Source: Candidatus Lutacidiplasma silvani
GTDB lineage: Archaea; Thermoplasmatota; Thermoplasmata; Lutacidiplasmatales; UBA184
Reading direction: 5' to 3'
NCBI GenBank assembly: GCA_022750295.1
Contig: JAKIVZ010000018.1
Span: 1-49,721, forward strand
Length of the DNA stretch: 49,721 nucleotides
A program made the translations under genes and the position numbers. The notes beneath the pieces were generated by a model. The model made no database searches. It was not told the origin of the DNA and worked only from the letters and a program-made list of their open reading frames with translations. Below, in pieces: positions 1 through 6,739 of the stretch. Numbering within the stretch: position 1 is the first letter of the stretch; each line of letters begins with the position of its first letter.

Positions 1-1197
1 GGGCCCTGCATGACTGGAGCCTCCGTCAGTGAAACCGTTGCCAAGTACTGGAATCCCTGAGCCGGCGTGCTCGGCCGCTCCAGTGAGCACGAACATCGTC
101 TGAAGTGTTCGATTCCGACAGTCGCTCGTCCCGCCTTCCAAGACAGTTCTAATCGGGAGACGGAGGCCCCCCGGGTTGCGGAAGACGAACATGCCCTCTC
201 GCCGAGTTATCAAGACTGGCGTCCTGCAACTGTAATCCGCATGGATCATCGTGTTGACGAGCGCCTCGCTCAGTGCCTCCCTGAGCTGCTGCGCCGCCGC
301 GCTCTTCCCCTTTGAACCGCCTTTGACCGGAATCTTGACGTCCGCGACGAGGCGAGGGAGGGTCCGAAGATAGAAGTCGTAGAGGTTGCCAGACCAACTT
401 CCGTCGGTTGCATTTCGGAAGACGATGTCCGCTGGACCACCTTCGCCGGCCCGTTCCTGGTAATCTAGGAAGTAGAACTGAAAGTATTCGCGAATTGACC
501 TAAGACGACCGAACATCAGCAGGCCGGCCAAAGTCACCCCTTGGACGCCCGCTTCCCGATCCCTTCCGAGGACTCCCAATTCGAGAAGAAATTCGTCCCC
601 CTCCTTCTCTAAGAACGGGTGGGTTGGCTTGGCGTGTTGAAGATCAGCTCGAAACCGAGCAACGGTATCGAGATCAAGGTCTGCGGTAGAAAATTTGGGG
701 AGCACTTTTGTGTCGCGCGACTCTTCGAGCGCCTCGGCCAGCATCCGCTTGACTGCAAGGTCATCGCAGTGGTAGTCCCCGCGGAACCCTCGTCGAAACG
801 TCCCGCGCATCATGTCCTCTCCGACGAAGATAGGCCGATCAGAGCGGCCGGCCCGGGGGATGCTAACGACTAGGACAGAATGTCCCTCCAAGGGCTCAAT
901 ATGGGCGGACTCAGAAGAGAGTAAATTCCGACTAACGATCTGTCGGTTGTTCGCACCGTCGAAGACTTCGACTTGAACTCGATCGGGATTTTCCAACCCG
1001 GCTACCACGAAGCCCACGTCGGTCTCACGAACTCCGAGAACGATAGCCCCCCCTTCGGCATTGGCCATTGCCGAGTACGATTCCCAAAAGCTTGCGGGAA
1101 GCTTCCCTTTTCCATCCGGCCCATGGGCGAGTTTGAACTCAATATCTGACTCCTCCCCCAGCGAAAGGGCTTCTCTGATTCGGTCGATATCGGTCAT
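1..1197 (-). CDS. Schlafen AlbA_2 / HATPase-domain ATP-binding protein (3' end beyond window)
   Basis: An uninterrupted minus-strand frame runs from ATG at 1197 to the window edge, giving 399 visible residues without a stop. The N-terminal part matches the AlbA_2 (Schlafen-type, COG2865) domain: SDIEFK at residues 17-22 and MANAEGGAIVLGV near 44-56. The C-terminal part has a HATPase_c_4-like signature, EALVNTMIHADYS from about residue 311, then FRNPGGLR and GAAEHAGSGI. Proteins of this family are putative DNA/RNA-binding ATPases, often called regulators or defence-linked; the exact role is unknown. It is the last visible gene of a minus-strand set, 44 bases after the SAP-like gene. Base composition is noticeably lower in G+C than downstream genes (the 60 bases from 661 are 50% G+C), suggesting transfer. 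Family assignment is firm; function is open. Confidence 0.85.
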   Translation of the reverse strand, partial: MTDIDRIREALSLGEESDIEFKLAHGPDGKGKLPASFWESYSAMANAEGGAIVLGVRETDVGFVVAGLENPDRVQVEVFDGANNRQIVSRNLLSSESAHIEPLEGHSVLVVSIPRAGRSDRPIFVGEDMMRGTFRRGFRGDYHCDDLAVKRMLAEALEESRDTKVLPKFSTADLDLDTVARFRADLQHAKPTHPFLEKEGDEFLLELGVLGRDREAGVQGVTLAGLLMFGRLRSIREYFQFYFLDYQERAGEGGPADIVFRNATDGSWSGNLYDFYLRTLPRLVADVKIPVKGGSKGKSAAAQQLREALSEALVNTMIHADYSCRTPVLITRREGMFVFRNPGGLRLPIRTVLEGGTSDCRNRTLQTMFVLTGAAEHAGSGIPVLGNGFTDGGSSHAGP

Positions 1198-1241
1198 GCT
1201 TCTGCGGCCTCCCCACCCCCATCAGTTCCGAGGCGGGCACC

Positions 1242-1556
1242 TCAGACGTTCAGAGCCTCCTCAACTCGGCTAACTAGCTCGGGTCGGGAGCCGGAGACCG
1301 GGAGACCGAACTCCTCACAAAGATCTGCCAACTCCTCCTTGCGAAGGAACGATAATGCCTCAGACGGGTCGAATTCAGGGGAGCGCGCCAGCCTATTGAC
1401 GAGCTCCGGCTTCGATCCCGTTACCGGGAGTCCGAGCTCTTCGAGGAGATCCTGAACATCCTCCTTGTAGAGATACCTGGAGAGTATGAATCGGAGAAGG
1501 CCGGTGTCTACCATGCTTCCGGGCCCCCTGTCCGGGGGCAATGAAGGTCCCTGCAT
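1242..1556 (-). CDS. Small protein with two SAP-like helix-extension-helix repeats
   Basis: The product is about 104 residues from ATG 1556, or 90 from ATG 1514. It contains two tandem copies of a SAP-like unit: LLEELGLPVTGSKPELVNRL and, about 40 residues later, LCEEFGLPVSGSRPELVSRV. SAP motifs are about 35 residues long and usually bind A/T-rich DNA or mediate nucleic-acid contacts; the G-x-P-V-x-G-(S)-(K/R)-x-E-L core is plain here. The ATG at 1556 overlaps the TGA of the upstream HTH-tailed gene by one base (TGATG), which suggests translational coupling, though MVDTG at 1514 is a more SAP-proximal start. It lies directly upstream of the AlbA_2/HATPase gene and may provide its DNA-binding partner (inference). 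Confidence 0.75.
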   Translation of the reverse strand: MQGPSLPPDRGPGSMVDTGLLRFILSRYLYKEDVQDLLEELGLPVTGSKPELVNRLARSPEFDPSEALSFLRKEELADLCEEFGLPVSGSRPELVSRVEEALNV

Positions 1557-2059
1557 CAAGAACCCTTCGAGTCCAGCCGGGATCGCCTGTTAAACACCGT
1601 CCGCCGACTCACTCCCAACCTCCTCGCGACCTCCGTCGCGCTCCCCTTGAACGGGTCCGGATCGACGTACCGCTTCGCGCGCCCTCCGACCGCACGGATT
1701 CCGAGGACCCGAGCGTCCTCGATCCGGTTGGCCTCCTTGCCGAGCCGGACGAAGTTCTTCTTTCGGACCAAGACGTGCCGTCGGACCGCTCGACCTTGCG
1801 AGTCGAAGATGTACTTCCGTTCCGGGTGCCGGACAAAGTCCTCGACCACCGAGCCCCAGGATCGCTGCCGCGGTAGCTCCATGAGCCGCGCGCTCCCCGC
1901 CGCGTCCTTCGGGCCGACGAACGCCACCAGCTCCGACCTCATTTCGTCGGTATCTCGGGACGGCTCAAGGAGGCGGGCGGTCAGGAACGTGAACGGGCGA
2001 AGGTCTCCGAGGCGACACACTCGTGGGAGGAGGTTCGGGGTTGACAAGGATAAGTCCAC
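1556..2059 (-). CDS. Unknown protein with C-terminal helix-turn-helix
   Basis: The frame encodes 167 residues from GTG 2059; an internal GTG at 2020 is also possible, about 31 bases after a TTATCC island. I do not recognise the family. The last 30 residues, EVARRLGVSRRTVFNRRSRL, look like a helix-turn-helix. The middle is basic and charged (RKKNFVRLGKEANRIEDA). The gene is the first of a tight minus-strand set, ending in TGATG overlap with the SAP-like gene. A decayed second copy of the same coding sequence lies at 2890-3123 in the same orientation, which shows that the reading frame has evolutionary history and is not a chance ORF. Likely a sequence-specific DNA-binding regulator of the island (inference). 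Confidence 0.65.
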   Translation of the reverse strand: MDLSLSTPNLLPRVCRLGDLRPFTFLTARLLEPSRDTDEMRSELVAFVGPKDAAGSARLMELPRQRSWGSVVEDFVRHPERKYIFDSQGRAVRRHVLVRKKNFVRLGKEANRIEDARVLGIRAVGGRAKRYVDPDPFKGSATEVARRLGVSRRTVFNRRSRLDSKGS

Positions 2060-2203
2060 GGTCGCGGGGCCTTACGAGAAGTTCTCGGACGCGCCATCGG
2101 CTCGCTCGATGATTTGCTCCCAGAGCTCCGCAACCCGCTCCTCCCGATGTCCACTGAGCCGGGGTGATATCCGACTCCCGCCTTCCTGTGCCGGGGGCGA
2201 GGA

Positions 2204-2503
2204 ATGGTAGATCGAGTCTATCGGGCAGACCTGCCGGAGTTGCGGAAGAGCCTCTTGGACCTGAGGAGGGATTTCTCTGATCTCGACACCTCGACGGACT
2301 GGGTTCGACTCCGGATCAACCCGCTGCTCGCGCACATCGATCAGCTCCGGACCGTGATCCGGATTTGGGACTCATCTCGTCTAAGGGGTGCCGTCCCCCT
2401 GCTCCACGCGGACCTGGTCTATTTCCGCAACAACGTCCGCGGGCTCCGACGAATTCTTGCTTCGGAGCAACGGATGTCTCGAAAGCAGCGGGGGATTCGA
2501 TAG
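2204..2503 (+). CDS. Small hypothetical protein (99 aa)
   Basis: This ORF starts at ATG 2204 and has protein-like alternation of charged and hydrophobic residues (LRKSLLDLRRDFSDL, LLAHIDQLRTVIRIW), consistent with an all-helical protein. A GGTGATATCC island at about 2162-2171 lies 36 bases upstream and could be its promoter. I recognise no family. It is followed 150 bases later by another small ORF on the same strand that also begins MVDR. It diverges from the HTH-tailed/SAP/AlbA_2 operon. Being short and in an accessory island, it might be an antitoxin-like or regulatory partner, but nothing in the sequence proves this. Confidence 0.5.
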   Translation: MVDRVYRADLPELRKSLLDLRRDFSDLDTSTDWVRLRINPLLAHIDQLRTVIRIWDSSRLRGAVPLLHADLVYFRNNVRGLRRILASEQRMSRKQRGIR

Positions 2504-2656
2504 GTCACTGCGGCCACGACGTCGGTCGCCCAGCGAAATCCGGCGAGCCGCTTGACCCGATCCGCCAGAGGCGCTTGATTGACCGTGTCTCAGGGCTGGC
2601 GGAGGGCTCGAAATCGGGATGCGATGAGTTGATACCCGGGGGGTGGGTCCCCCCCC

Positions 2657-2878
2657 ATGGTCGACCGTCAGAAGGCAATCGTCGAGTTCGTCACGGCTTG
2701 GGCCGAGTACCAAATGCGACTGAGCGGGATCGGCTCGGAAGCGAAGAAGCTCGCCGTCCACAACACTCCTCTCGAACAGATGATTGGCCGCATCATGGAT
2801 GACCTCGCGAGCTCACCTGACGATCAGCGGACTCTGTCCATGCGACTCGCTATCGCCGAGTTCTCGAAGTCGGGCTGA
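2657..2878 (+). CDS. Small hypothetical protein (73 aa)
   Basis: A 73-residue ORF starts at ATG 2657. Its residue pattern (IVEFVTAWAEYQMRL, LEQMIGRIMDDLASS) suggests amphipathic helices. A weak GTTGATACC island about 26 bases upstream would fit a leaderless start. No family is recognised. It follows the 99-residue ORF on the same strand, and both begin with MVDR. It ends just before the decayed HTH-tailed gene copy on the other strand. Confidence 0.5.
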   Translation: MVDRQKAIVEFVTAWAEYQMRLSGIGSEAKKLAVHNTPLEQMIGRIMDDLASSPDDQRTLSMRLAIAEFSKSG

Positions 2879-2889
2879 GGCGGGAGACC

Positions 2890-3123
2890 AGCGAATCGAG
2901 GCGGCCCCGCCGCCCTCCGATCCGCCACGGGCGGGTCCGTCTCCCCCGACGCACCCCGGACCCACTCGTGACTCCCGCGGCGCTTCCGTGGAACGGGGCC
3001 CGGTCGAGCCACCGCTTCGACCCGCCTTCCACCCCTCGGAAACCAGGCCTTCAGGCACGCTCAATCCGGTCGGCCTCGTTCCCAAGTCGGACCAACACCC
3101 CCCACCGAACGCAGCACCCCCCC
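2890..3123 (-). pseudogene. Decayed second copy of the HTH-tailed gene at 1556-2059
   Basis: The minus strand here aligns with the 3' half of the gene at 1556-2059. From base 3092 downward the two sequences align without gaps for more than 120 bases: VRLGNEADRIERA here against VRLGKEANRIEDA there, then KRWLDRAPFHGSA against KRYVDPDPFKGSA, and both end near RLDS. A TGA at 3051-3053 interrupts the frame. Upstream, GVLVR matches HVLVR, followed by an 18-base deletion. No intact start exists. This is a degraded paralog fragment, so the region once carried two copies of the gene. It accounts for most of the otherwise gene-free stretch 2879-3273. Confidence 0.8.
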
Positions 3124-3273
3124 TAGATTCGTCCTCGTCGGCGTTTGACGACGTGACGGAGGGGTCGACGGGAAACCCTCCGGGGGGCCCGGTCGTCGGC
3201 GATGACCCTCCGTACGCGATGGGGACCTCGGGAGCCGCTCTTACGTCAATGGCAAGGGGTGCACGACAGGCGC

Positions 3274-3888
3274 CTACTTCCTCTTGGATGCGGTCTTCTC
3301 TCGAACGGCTTCGTAGTGCAGGACCAGCTCCCCGTACGGCATATGGCTCGCCGAGAGAAGCTTCAGGGTGGTTTGCGACTTCATCGGGTACCAGTACCGG
3401 GGCCCCCGACCGAAAACGACGGGCATGACGAGGAACCAGTAATCGTCTGCGAGGTTGAGACGGAGGACCTCGGCGATGAGCCGTGGCCCCCCTTCGATGA
3501 TGATGTTCCCACCCTTCTCGTTCTTGAGTTTCTTGACGATCTTCGAAAGGTCGCCCTTCAGGAGCCGCGAGTTCTCCCAGTCGAGCTTCTTCAGCCGATG
3601 CGACAGGCAGACCTTCTCGACCCGTTCGAGGAATCGAGAGTAATCGAACATGAACTTGGGGGCGTCGGGCTTCCGTGCCTTCAGCGAGTGAACCCGAAGG
3701 TGGCCGGTGAACGATCGACGCCCCATCACGACCGTCGTGACGTCCGAATACCGGTCGGTCCACATCTTCCGGAAGAACTCGTCCGGTTCGTCGGGATCTC
3801 CGGAGGGAAGATCGGAGCCCGGGTACTTGGGGAACTCTCCGCGTCCGTCGAGGGTCATGTACAGATTGGCGGTCACCTTTCGCGTCAT
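3274..3888 (-). CDS. RibD C-terminal / dihydrofolate-reductase-like protein
   Basis: The 204-residue product begins MTRKVTANLYMTLDGRGE, typical of the RibD_C (DHFR-fold) family, which includes riboflavin-pathway reductases and many uncharacterised NADPH-dependent reductases. Further marks are TVVMGRRSF near residue 60 and NIIIEGGPRLIAEVLR near 135, the latter the usual glycine-containing cofactor loop. ATG 3888 is chosen because the family motif starts there and GGGGAG lies 7 bases upstream. Longer upstream frame lacks homology-like sequence. Stand-alone single-domain members such as this are usually not the riboflavin enzyme itself; the substrate is unknown. Confidence 0.85.
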   Translation of the reverse strand: MTRKVTANLYMTLDGRGEFPKYPGSDLPSGDPDEPDEFFRKMWTDRYSDVTTVVMGRRSFTGHLRVHSLKARKPDAPKFMFDYSRFLERVEKVCLSHRLKKLDWENSRLLKGDLSKIVKKLKNEKGGNIIIEGGPRLIAEVLRLNLADDYWFLVMPVVFGRGPRYWYPMKSQTTLKLLSASHMPYGELVLHYEAVREKTASKRK

Positions 3889-4085
3889 GTTGGTTCTCCC
3901 CAGATTTGCGGAATTCCAAGCCCCGCCCCGGCACGGGCTCCATGGTCCGTTCGACGGCGCCCGAGGGCGACGGGAGCACGGTTCGATGCCGCGCGGCACC
4001 TCCAGGGCCCTCCGTCCTTGACGGGGTTGGCGAATCCCTCGGGGTCCCTCGGCCCAGTCGTCTCGAGCAACGTGCCCTGGTTCAT
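3885..4085 (-). CDS. Doubtful 66-aa upstream ORF before the RibD-like gene
   Basis: A short ORF from ATG 4085 ends in TGA that overlaps the RibD-like ATG (ATGA). A GAGG sequence lies 5 bases upstream and a TTTAAG box about 42 bases upstream. The composition is rich in Arg, Gly and Ala and does not look strongly protein-like, so it may be a leader ORF or simply the untranslated leader of the reductase gene. Confidence 0.25.
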   Translation of the reverse strand: MNQGTLLETTGPRDPEGFANPVKDGGPWRCRAASNRAPVALGRRRTDHGARAGAGLGIPQIWGEPT

Positions 4086-4123
4086 TCCGCCTCGGAGGCG
4101 ACCAGCAATGACGCCGTGCTTCT

Positions 4124-4130
4124 CTTAAAC
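4124..4130 (-). promoter_or_regulatory. TATA-like box upstream of the RibD-like gene
   Basis: GTTTAAG on the minus strand is the only clear A/T island in the 444-base gap 3889-4332. It would place a transcription start near 4100, before the 66-residue ORF and the RibD-like gene. The rest of the gap (4131-4332) shows no convincing gene or structured RNA. Confidence 0.4.
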
Positions 4131-4332
4131 TTGGTAGAACCGCATCGCGCCGGACCCGACACGCCCTGCCGGCTCCTGCGTCGGTCCCGCCCCCGAGCGG
4201 GTTGTGGGGCCCTATCCGATTCCGCCACCAACGCCTGACGCTCGGATCAGCTTCTCGACTCGGACCAGCTTGCCCCCGCGGGATTGTTCGGGGGACTCGC
4301 CGGCGAGTTGCGGCGCCGGCACGTCGCCCGGC

Positions 4333-5121
4333 CTAGGGCGCCTTCGGTCCCGTGCCGGCCCCGCACTCGGAGCAGAACTTCGCCCCGACGGGAATCGCGG
4401 CCGCGCAGGCGGCGCACTTCGTGGTGGCCACTGACGCTCCGGCGGTCCCCCGCTTCGGAAGCCGCCGGACGAGCGTGATGGCGATAATCCAGATGCCGAC
4501 GATCAGGAGAATCCAGCTGACGAACCCGACGACCCCGAAGACCAGCAACAGCGGGAGGAGCCCCGAGAATCCCGAAAACAGACTCGAGAGGGGATTGCTC
4601 GTGTTGTTCCCGCCCCCGTTGCCGTTTCCGTTCCCGTTTCCGCTGCTGGAAGAGGTGACGTCGACGCTCGCGCTGTTGCTCGGGCCCGACGTATTGCCGA
4701 GGGAGTCGGTCACCGTGACTTGGACGCTGAACGAGCCCGTGGACGATGGGGTGCAGGAGAACGACGCCTGATCTTGGCTCGAACAGCCGGGGGGGAGACC
4801 GTCGTAGGAGTACGAGTACGGGGGCGTACCTCCCGTCGCTGTCGCCGAAATGGAAATCGAGTCGCCCTGCTGGATCTGACCCGGACTGATCGAGAGGCTC
4901 GCCGCGATCGTGTTGGTGGCCGGGCTGGCGCTCGCATCCAGGTGCGCTTCCGCGAACGCGGGGGATGCCGACCGGATCCCCGCTCCGGAGACGGCGTTCA
5001 GGGTAACCGCGCCGGCGGCGAGAAGGAGAATGGCGAGCGCGGCCACCGCGCCGGTGGTCGGATTGAGGGCGAGGTGAAACCGGCGTCGGCTTGCGTGCGT
5101 TTCAGTCAGCTCCGACCCCAT
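4333..5121 (-). CDS. Surface protein: Ig/PKD-like domain, C-terminal TM and cytoplasmic zinc ribbon
   Basis: The 262-residue product has a hydrophobic N-terminal segment (about 24-47) serving as signal or anchor, then a PKD/Ig-like beta domain (about 75-155) with the typical GGTPPYSYSY strand pair and a possible Cys-Cys bridge (GCSS, SCTP). A Ser/Gly/Asn linker with repeated GN dipeptides follows, then a strongly hydrophobic segment near 190-220 (LLPLLLVFGVVGFVSWILLIVGIW). The C-terminus carries a CxxC...CxxC zinc ribbon (CAAC and CSEC). By topology the beta domain should be outside and the zinc ribbon inside. The start is supported by an A/T island 26 bases upstream. It is divergent from the GT4 gene. 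Role unknown; perhaps a sensor or envelope scaffold. Confidence 0.8.
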   Translation of the reverse strand: MGSELTETHASRRRFHLALNPTTGAVAALAILLLAAGAVTLNAVSGAGIRSASPAFAEAHLDASASPATNTIAASLSISPGQIQQGDSISISATATGGTPPYSYSYDGLPPGCSSQDQASFSCTPSSTGSFSVQVTVTDSLGNTSGPSNSASVDVTSSSSGNGNGNGNGGGNNTSNPLSSLFSGFSGLLPLLLVFGVVGFVSWILLIVGIWIIAITLVRRLPKRGTAGASVATTKCAACAAAIPVGAKFCSECGAGTGPKAP

Positions 5122-5143
5122 GTCGGCGAAGACCGTGGTTTCA

Positions 5144-5151
5144 ACCTATCG
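5144..5151 (-). promoter_or_regulatory. TATA-like box for the zinc-ribbon surface protein
   Basis: CGATAGGT on the minus strand is centred about 26 bases before ATG 5121, the spacing expected for a leaderless archaeal transcript. Confidence 0.5.
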
Positions 5152-5317
5152 CCGGACCCGCAGCCGAGGACCGGCGGGCCCCGGCCGATTCCGCGCGGAC
5201 ACGAACCTCGGAACGCCCGTTCGACCGGGGAGACGACCCCGCTTCCGAGTCGAGGGCCGGGAGGAGCCGACCCTCCGCGGGGAGGGTGCCCCCAGGGCGT
5301 TAGGGCCGAAGGACCAA

Positions 5318-5325
5318 GGTTATCC
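5318..5325 (+). promoter_or_regulatory. TATA-like box for the GT4/MscS pair
   Basis: GGTTATCC lies about 40 bases before ATG 5362, giving a short leader of roughly 14 bases. It is the best A/T island in the 240-base divergent spacer 5122-5361. Confidence 0.4.
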
Positions 5326-5361
5326 CACGGACCGCGAACGGCTCGCCACTGCGGACGGGGC

Positions 5362-6738
5362 ATGGAACCGCTCACCATCTGCGTCAACAGCCAGACGCCC
5401 CTCCTCCAATTCCTCCCCCCACCGGAGGATACTCCGGGAGCGGCCTGGCCTGGGAGCGCCCGGCTGGACGAGTTCGACGAAGGGGTGGAGTACCGGTTCT
5501 CCCCCGGTGGGGTGACCCGAATGGTCTACCCACTCCTCCGTCGCCTGCTGGCGAACGGTGTGCTCGCCGGGGCCAGCTGGGTCGCGCTGAACTCGGTCGG
5601 CCCTCGGCAGGTCCGCGCGGACGGGCTCACACTGGAGAACGTGGCGCTCGACCCGCTCCGGATGGGGGGCTATGCCAAGACGAAGGAGGCGATCTGGTCG
5701 ACCGTCCACGGATTGGAGCCTCCCCCGGCGGTCGACGACCTGTTCTGGAGCGAGGAGTTCACCGAGTACGCGTTCTACAATCGGGTGACCGCCGAGCGGA
5801 TCCGGAAGCTGGACGCCGATCTCGACTTCGACGCGTTCTACATCCACGACTTCCAGCAGATGCCCGTCGGGCAGATGCTGGGCTCGCTCAAGCCGAAGAT
5901 CTTCCGCTGGCACATCCCCTTCGAGGCGGAGCGGATCCCGGAGAGCTGGCGGGAGCTGTTCGTCTCCTACCTCGCCGAGTACGACGTGGTGGTCGTCAGC
6001 ACCGAGCGGTACCGGGCCGCCCTCACGACCCTCGGGTACGAAGGCAAGTCGCTCCGGATGTACCCCTACGTCGACCCCCGGGAGTACCGAAGGCCCACCA
6101 AGAAGGTCGTCGAAGCGACGTGCGCCCGCTGGGGCGTCCGCCCCGACGACCTCGTGATCTTGGTCGTGGCCCGGATGGACCCGACGAAAGCCCACGACCG
6201 GGCGATCCAAGCGGTCGCGAAGCTCGTCCCCGCCTATCCGACCGTGCGGCTCGTCCTGGTGGGGAACGGAAGCTTCTCCGCGGCCTCCGGGGGGCTCGGG
6301 CTGTCGAAGGCGGCCCGTTGGAGGGCGCACCTCGAGGCGATGGCCCACCGGCTGGGCGTCGGCGAGCGGGTGATCTTCACCGGTCACGTCGGCCAGGAGG
6401 CGTTGGACTGTTTCTACGAGCGCGCGCAGTTCACCGTGCTCCCCTCGGTGAACGAGGGGTTCGGCCTCGTCGTGGTCGAGAGCTGGCTCCACCGCCGGCC
6501 GGCGCTCGTGACGGAGCGGGCCGGGATCGCCGAGCTCATCCAGGACGGGGAGAACGGCATCCTCTTCGACCCGGACGACATCGGCTCCCTCGCCCAGAAG
6601 ATGCGCGAATTGCTCGACGACGACGGAACGGTCTCCGCTCGATTGGCCCAGAACGCTCTCGTCACCTCCAAACTCTGCACCCTCGCCCGGGCGGCCCGGG
6701 GCGAGGCCGAGCTGCTCGCCATGGCGATCGAGGCGTAG
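5362..6738 (+). CDS. GT4-family glycosyltransferase, TreT-like
   Basis: The 458-residue cytosolic protein has a two-Rossmann GT-B layout. The N-terminal half contains YIHDFQQMP and FRWHIPFEAERIPESW, which resemble the acceptor-side motifs of trehalose glycosyltransferring synthase (TreT). The C-terminal half has VARMDPTKAHDRAI, VLVGNG and the GT4 donor-site signature ending in PSVNEGFGLVVVESW, with the ExxxxxxxE pair. The frame is open upstream but ATG 5362 is the first plausible start after the promoter box. The MscS gene starts one base after its TAG, so both are probably co-transcribed. A link between compatible-solute synthesis (trehalose) and osmotic pressure release is attractive but inferred; other GT4 sugar acceptors are possible. 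Confidence 0.85.
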   Translation: MEPLTICVNSQTPLLQFLPPPEDTPGAAWPGSARLDEFDEGVEYRFSPGGVTRMVYPLLRRLLANGVLAGASWVALNSVGPRQVRADGLTLENVALDPLRMGGYAKTKEAIWSTVHGLEPPPAVDDLFWSEEFTEYAFYNRVTAERIRKLDADLDFDAFYIHDFQQMPVGQMLGSLKPKIFRWHIPFEAERIPESWRELFVSYLAEYDVVVVSTERYRAALTTLGYEGKSLRMYPYVDPREYRRPTKKVVEATCARWGVRPDDLVILVVARMDPTKAHDRAIQAVAKLVPAYPTVRLVLVGNGSFSAASGGLGLSKAARWRAHLEAMAHRLGVGERVIFTGHVGQEALDCFYERAQFTVLPSVNEGFGLVVVESWLHRRPALVTERAGIAELIQDGENGILFDPDDIGSLAQKMRELLDDDGTVSARLAQNALVTSKLCTLARAARGEAELLAMAIEA

Positions 6739-6739
6739 G

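Noticed and set aside
2298-2323. T-arm-like GGGTTCGACTCC sequence suggesting a tRNA.
   Set aside because: No acceptor or anticodon arm can be built around it and it lies inside the 99-aa ORF.
2072-2335. Minus-strand 87-codon ORF upstream of the HTH-tailed gene.
   Set aside because: Only its last 22 residues look protein-like, no start lies close to them, and it overlaps the better plus-strand ORF at 2204; kept out for lack of support.
2813-3979. Long minus-strand ORF overlapping the RibD-like gene.
   Set aside because: Different frame from the recognisable RibD_C protein; its part below 3123 covers the decayed gene copy.
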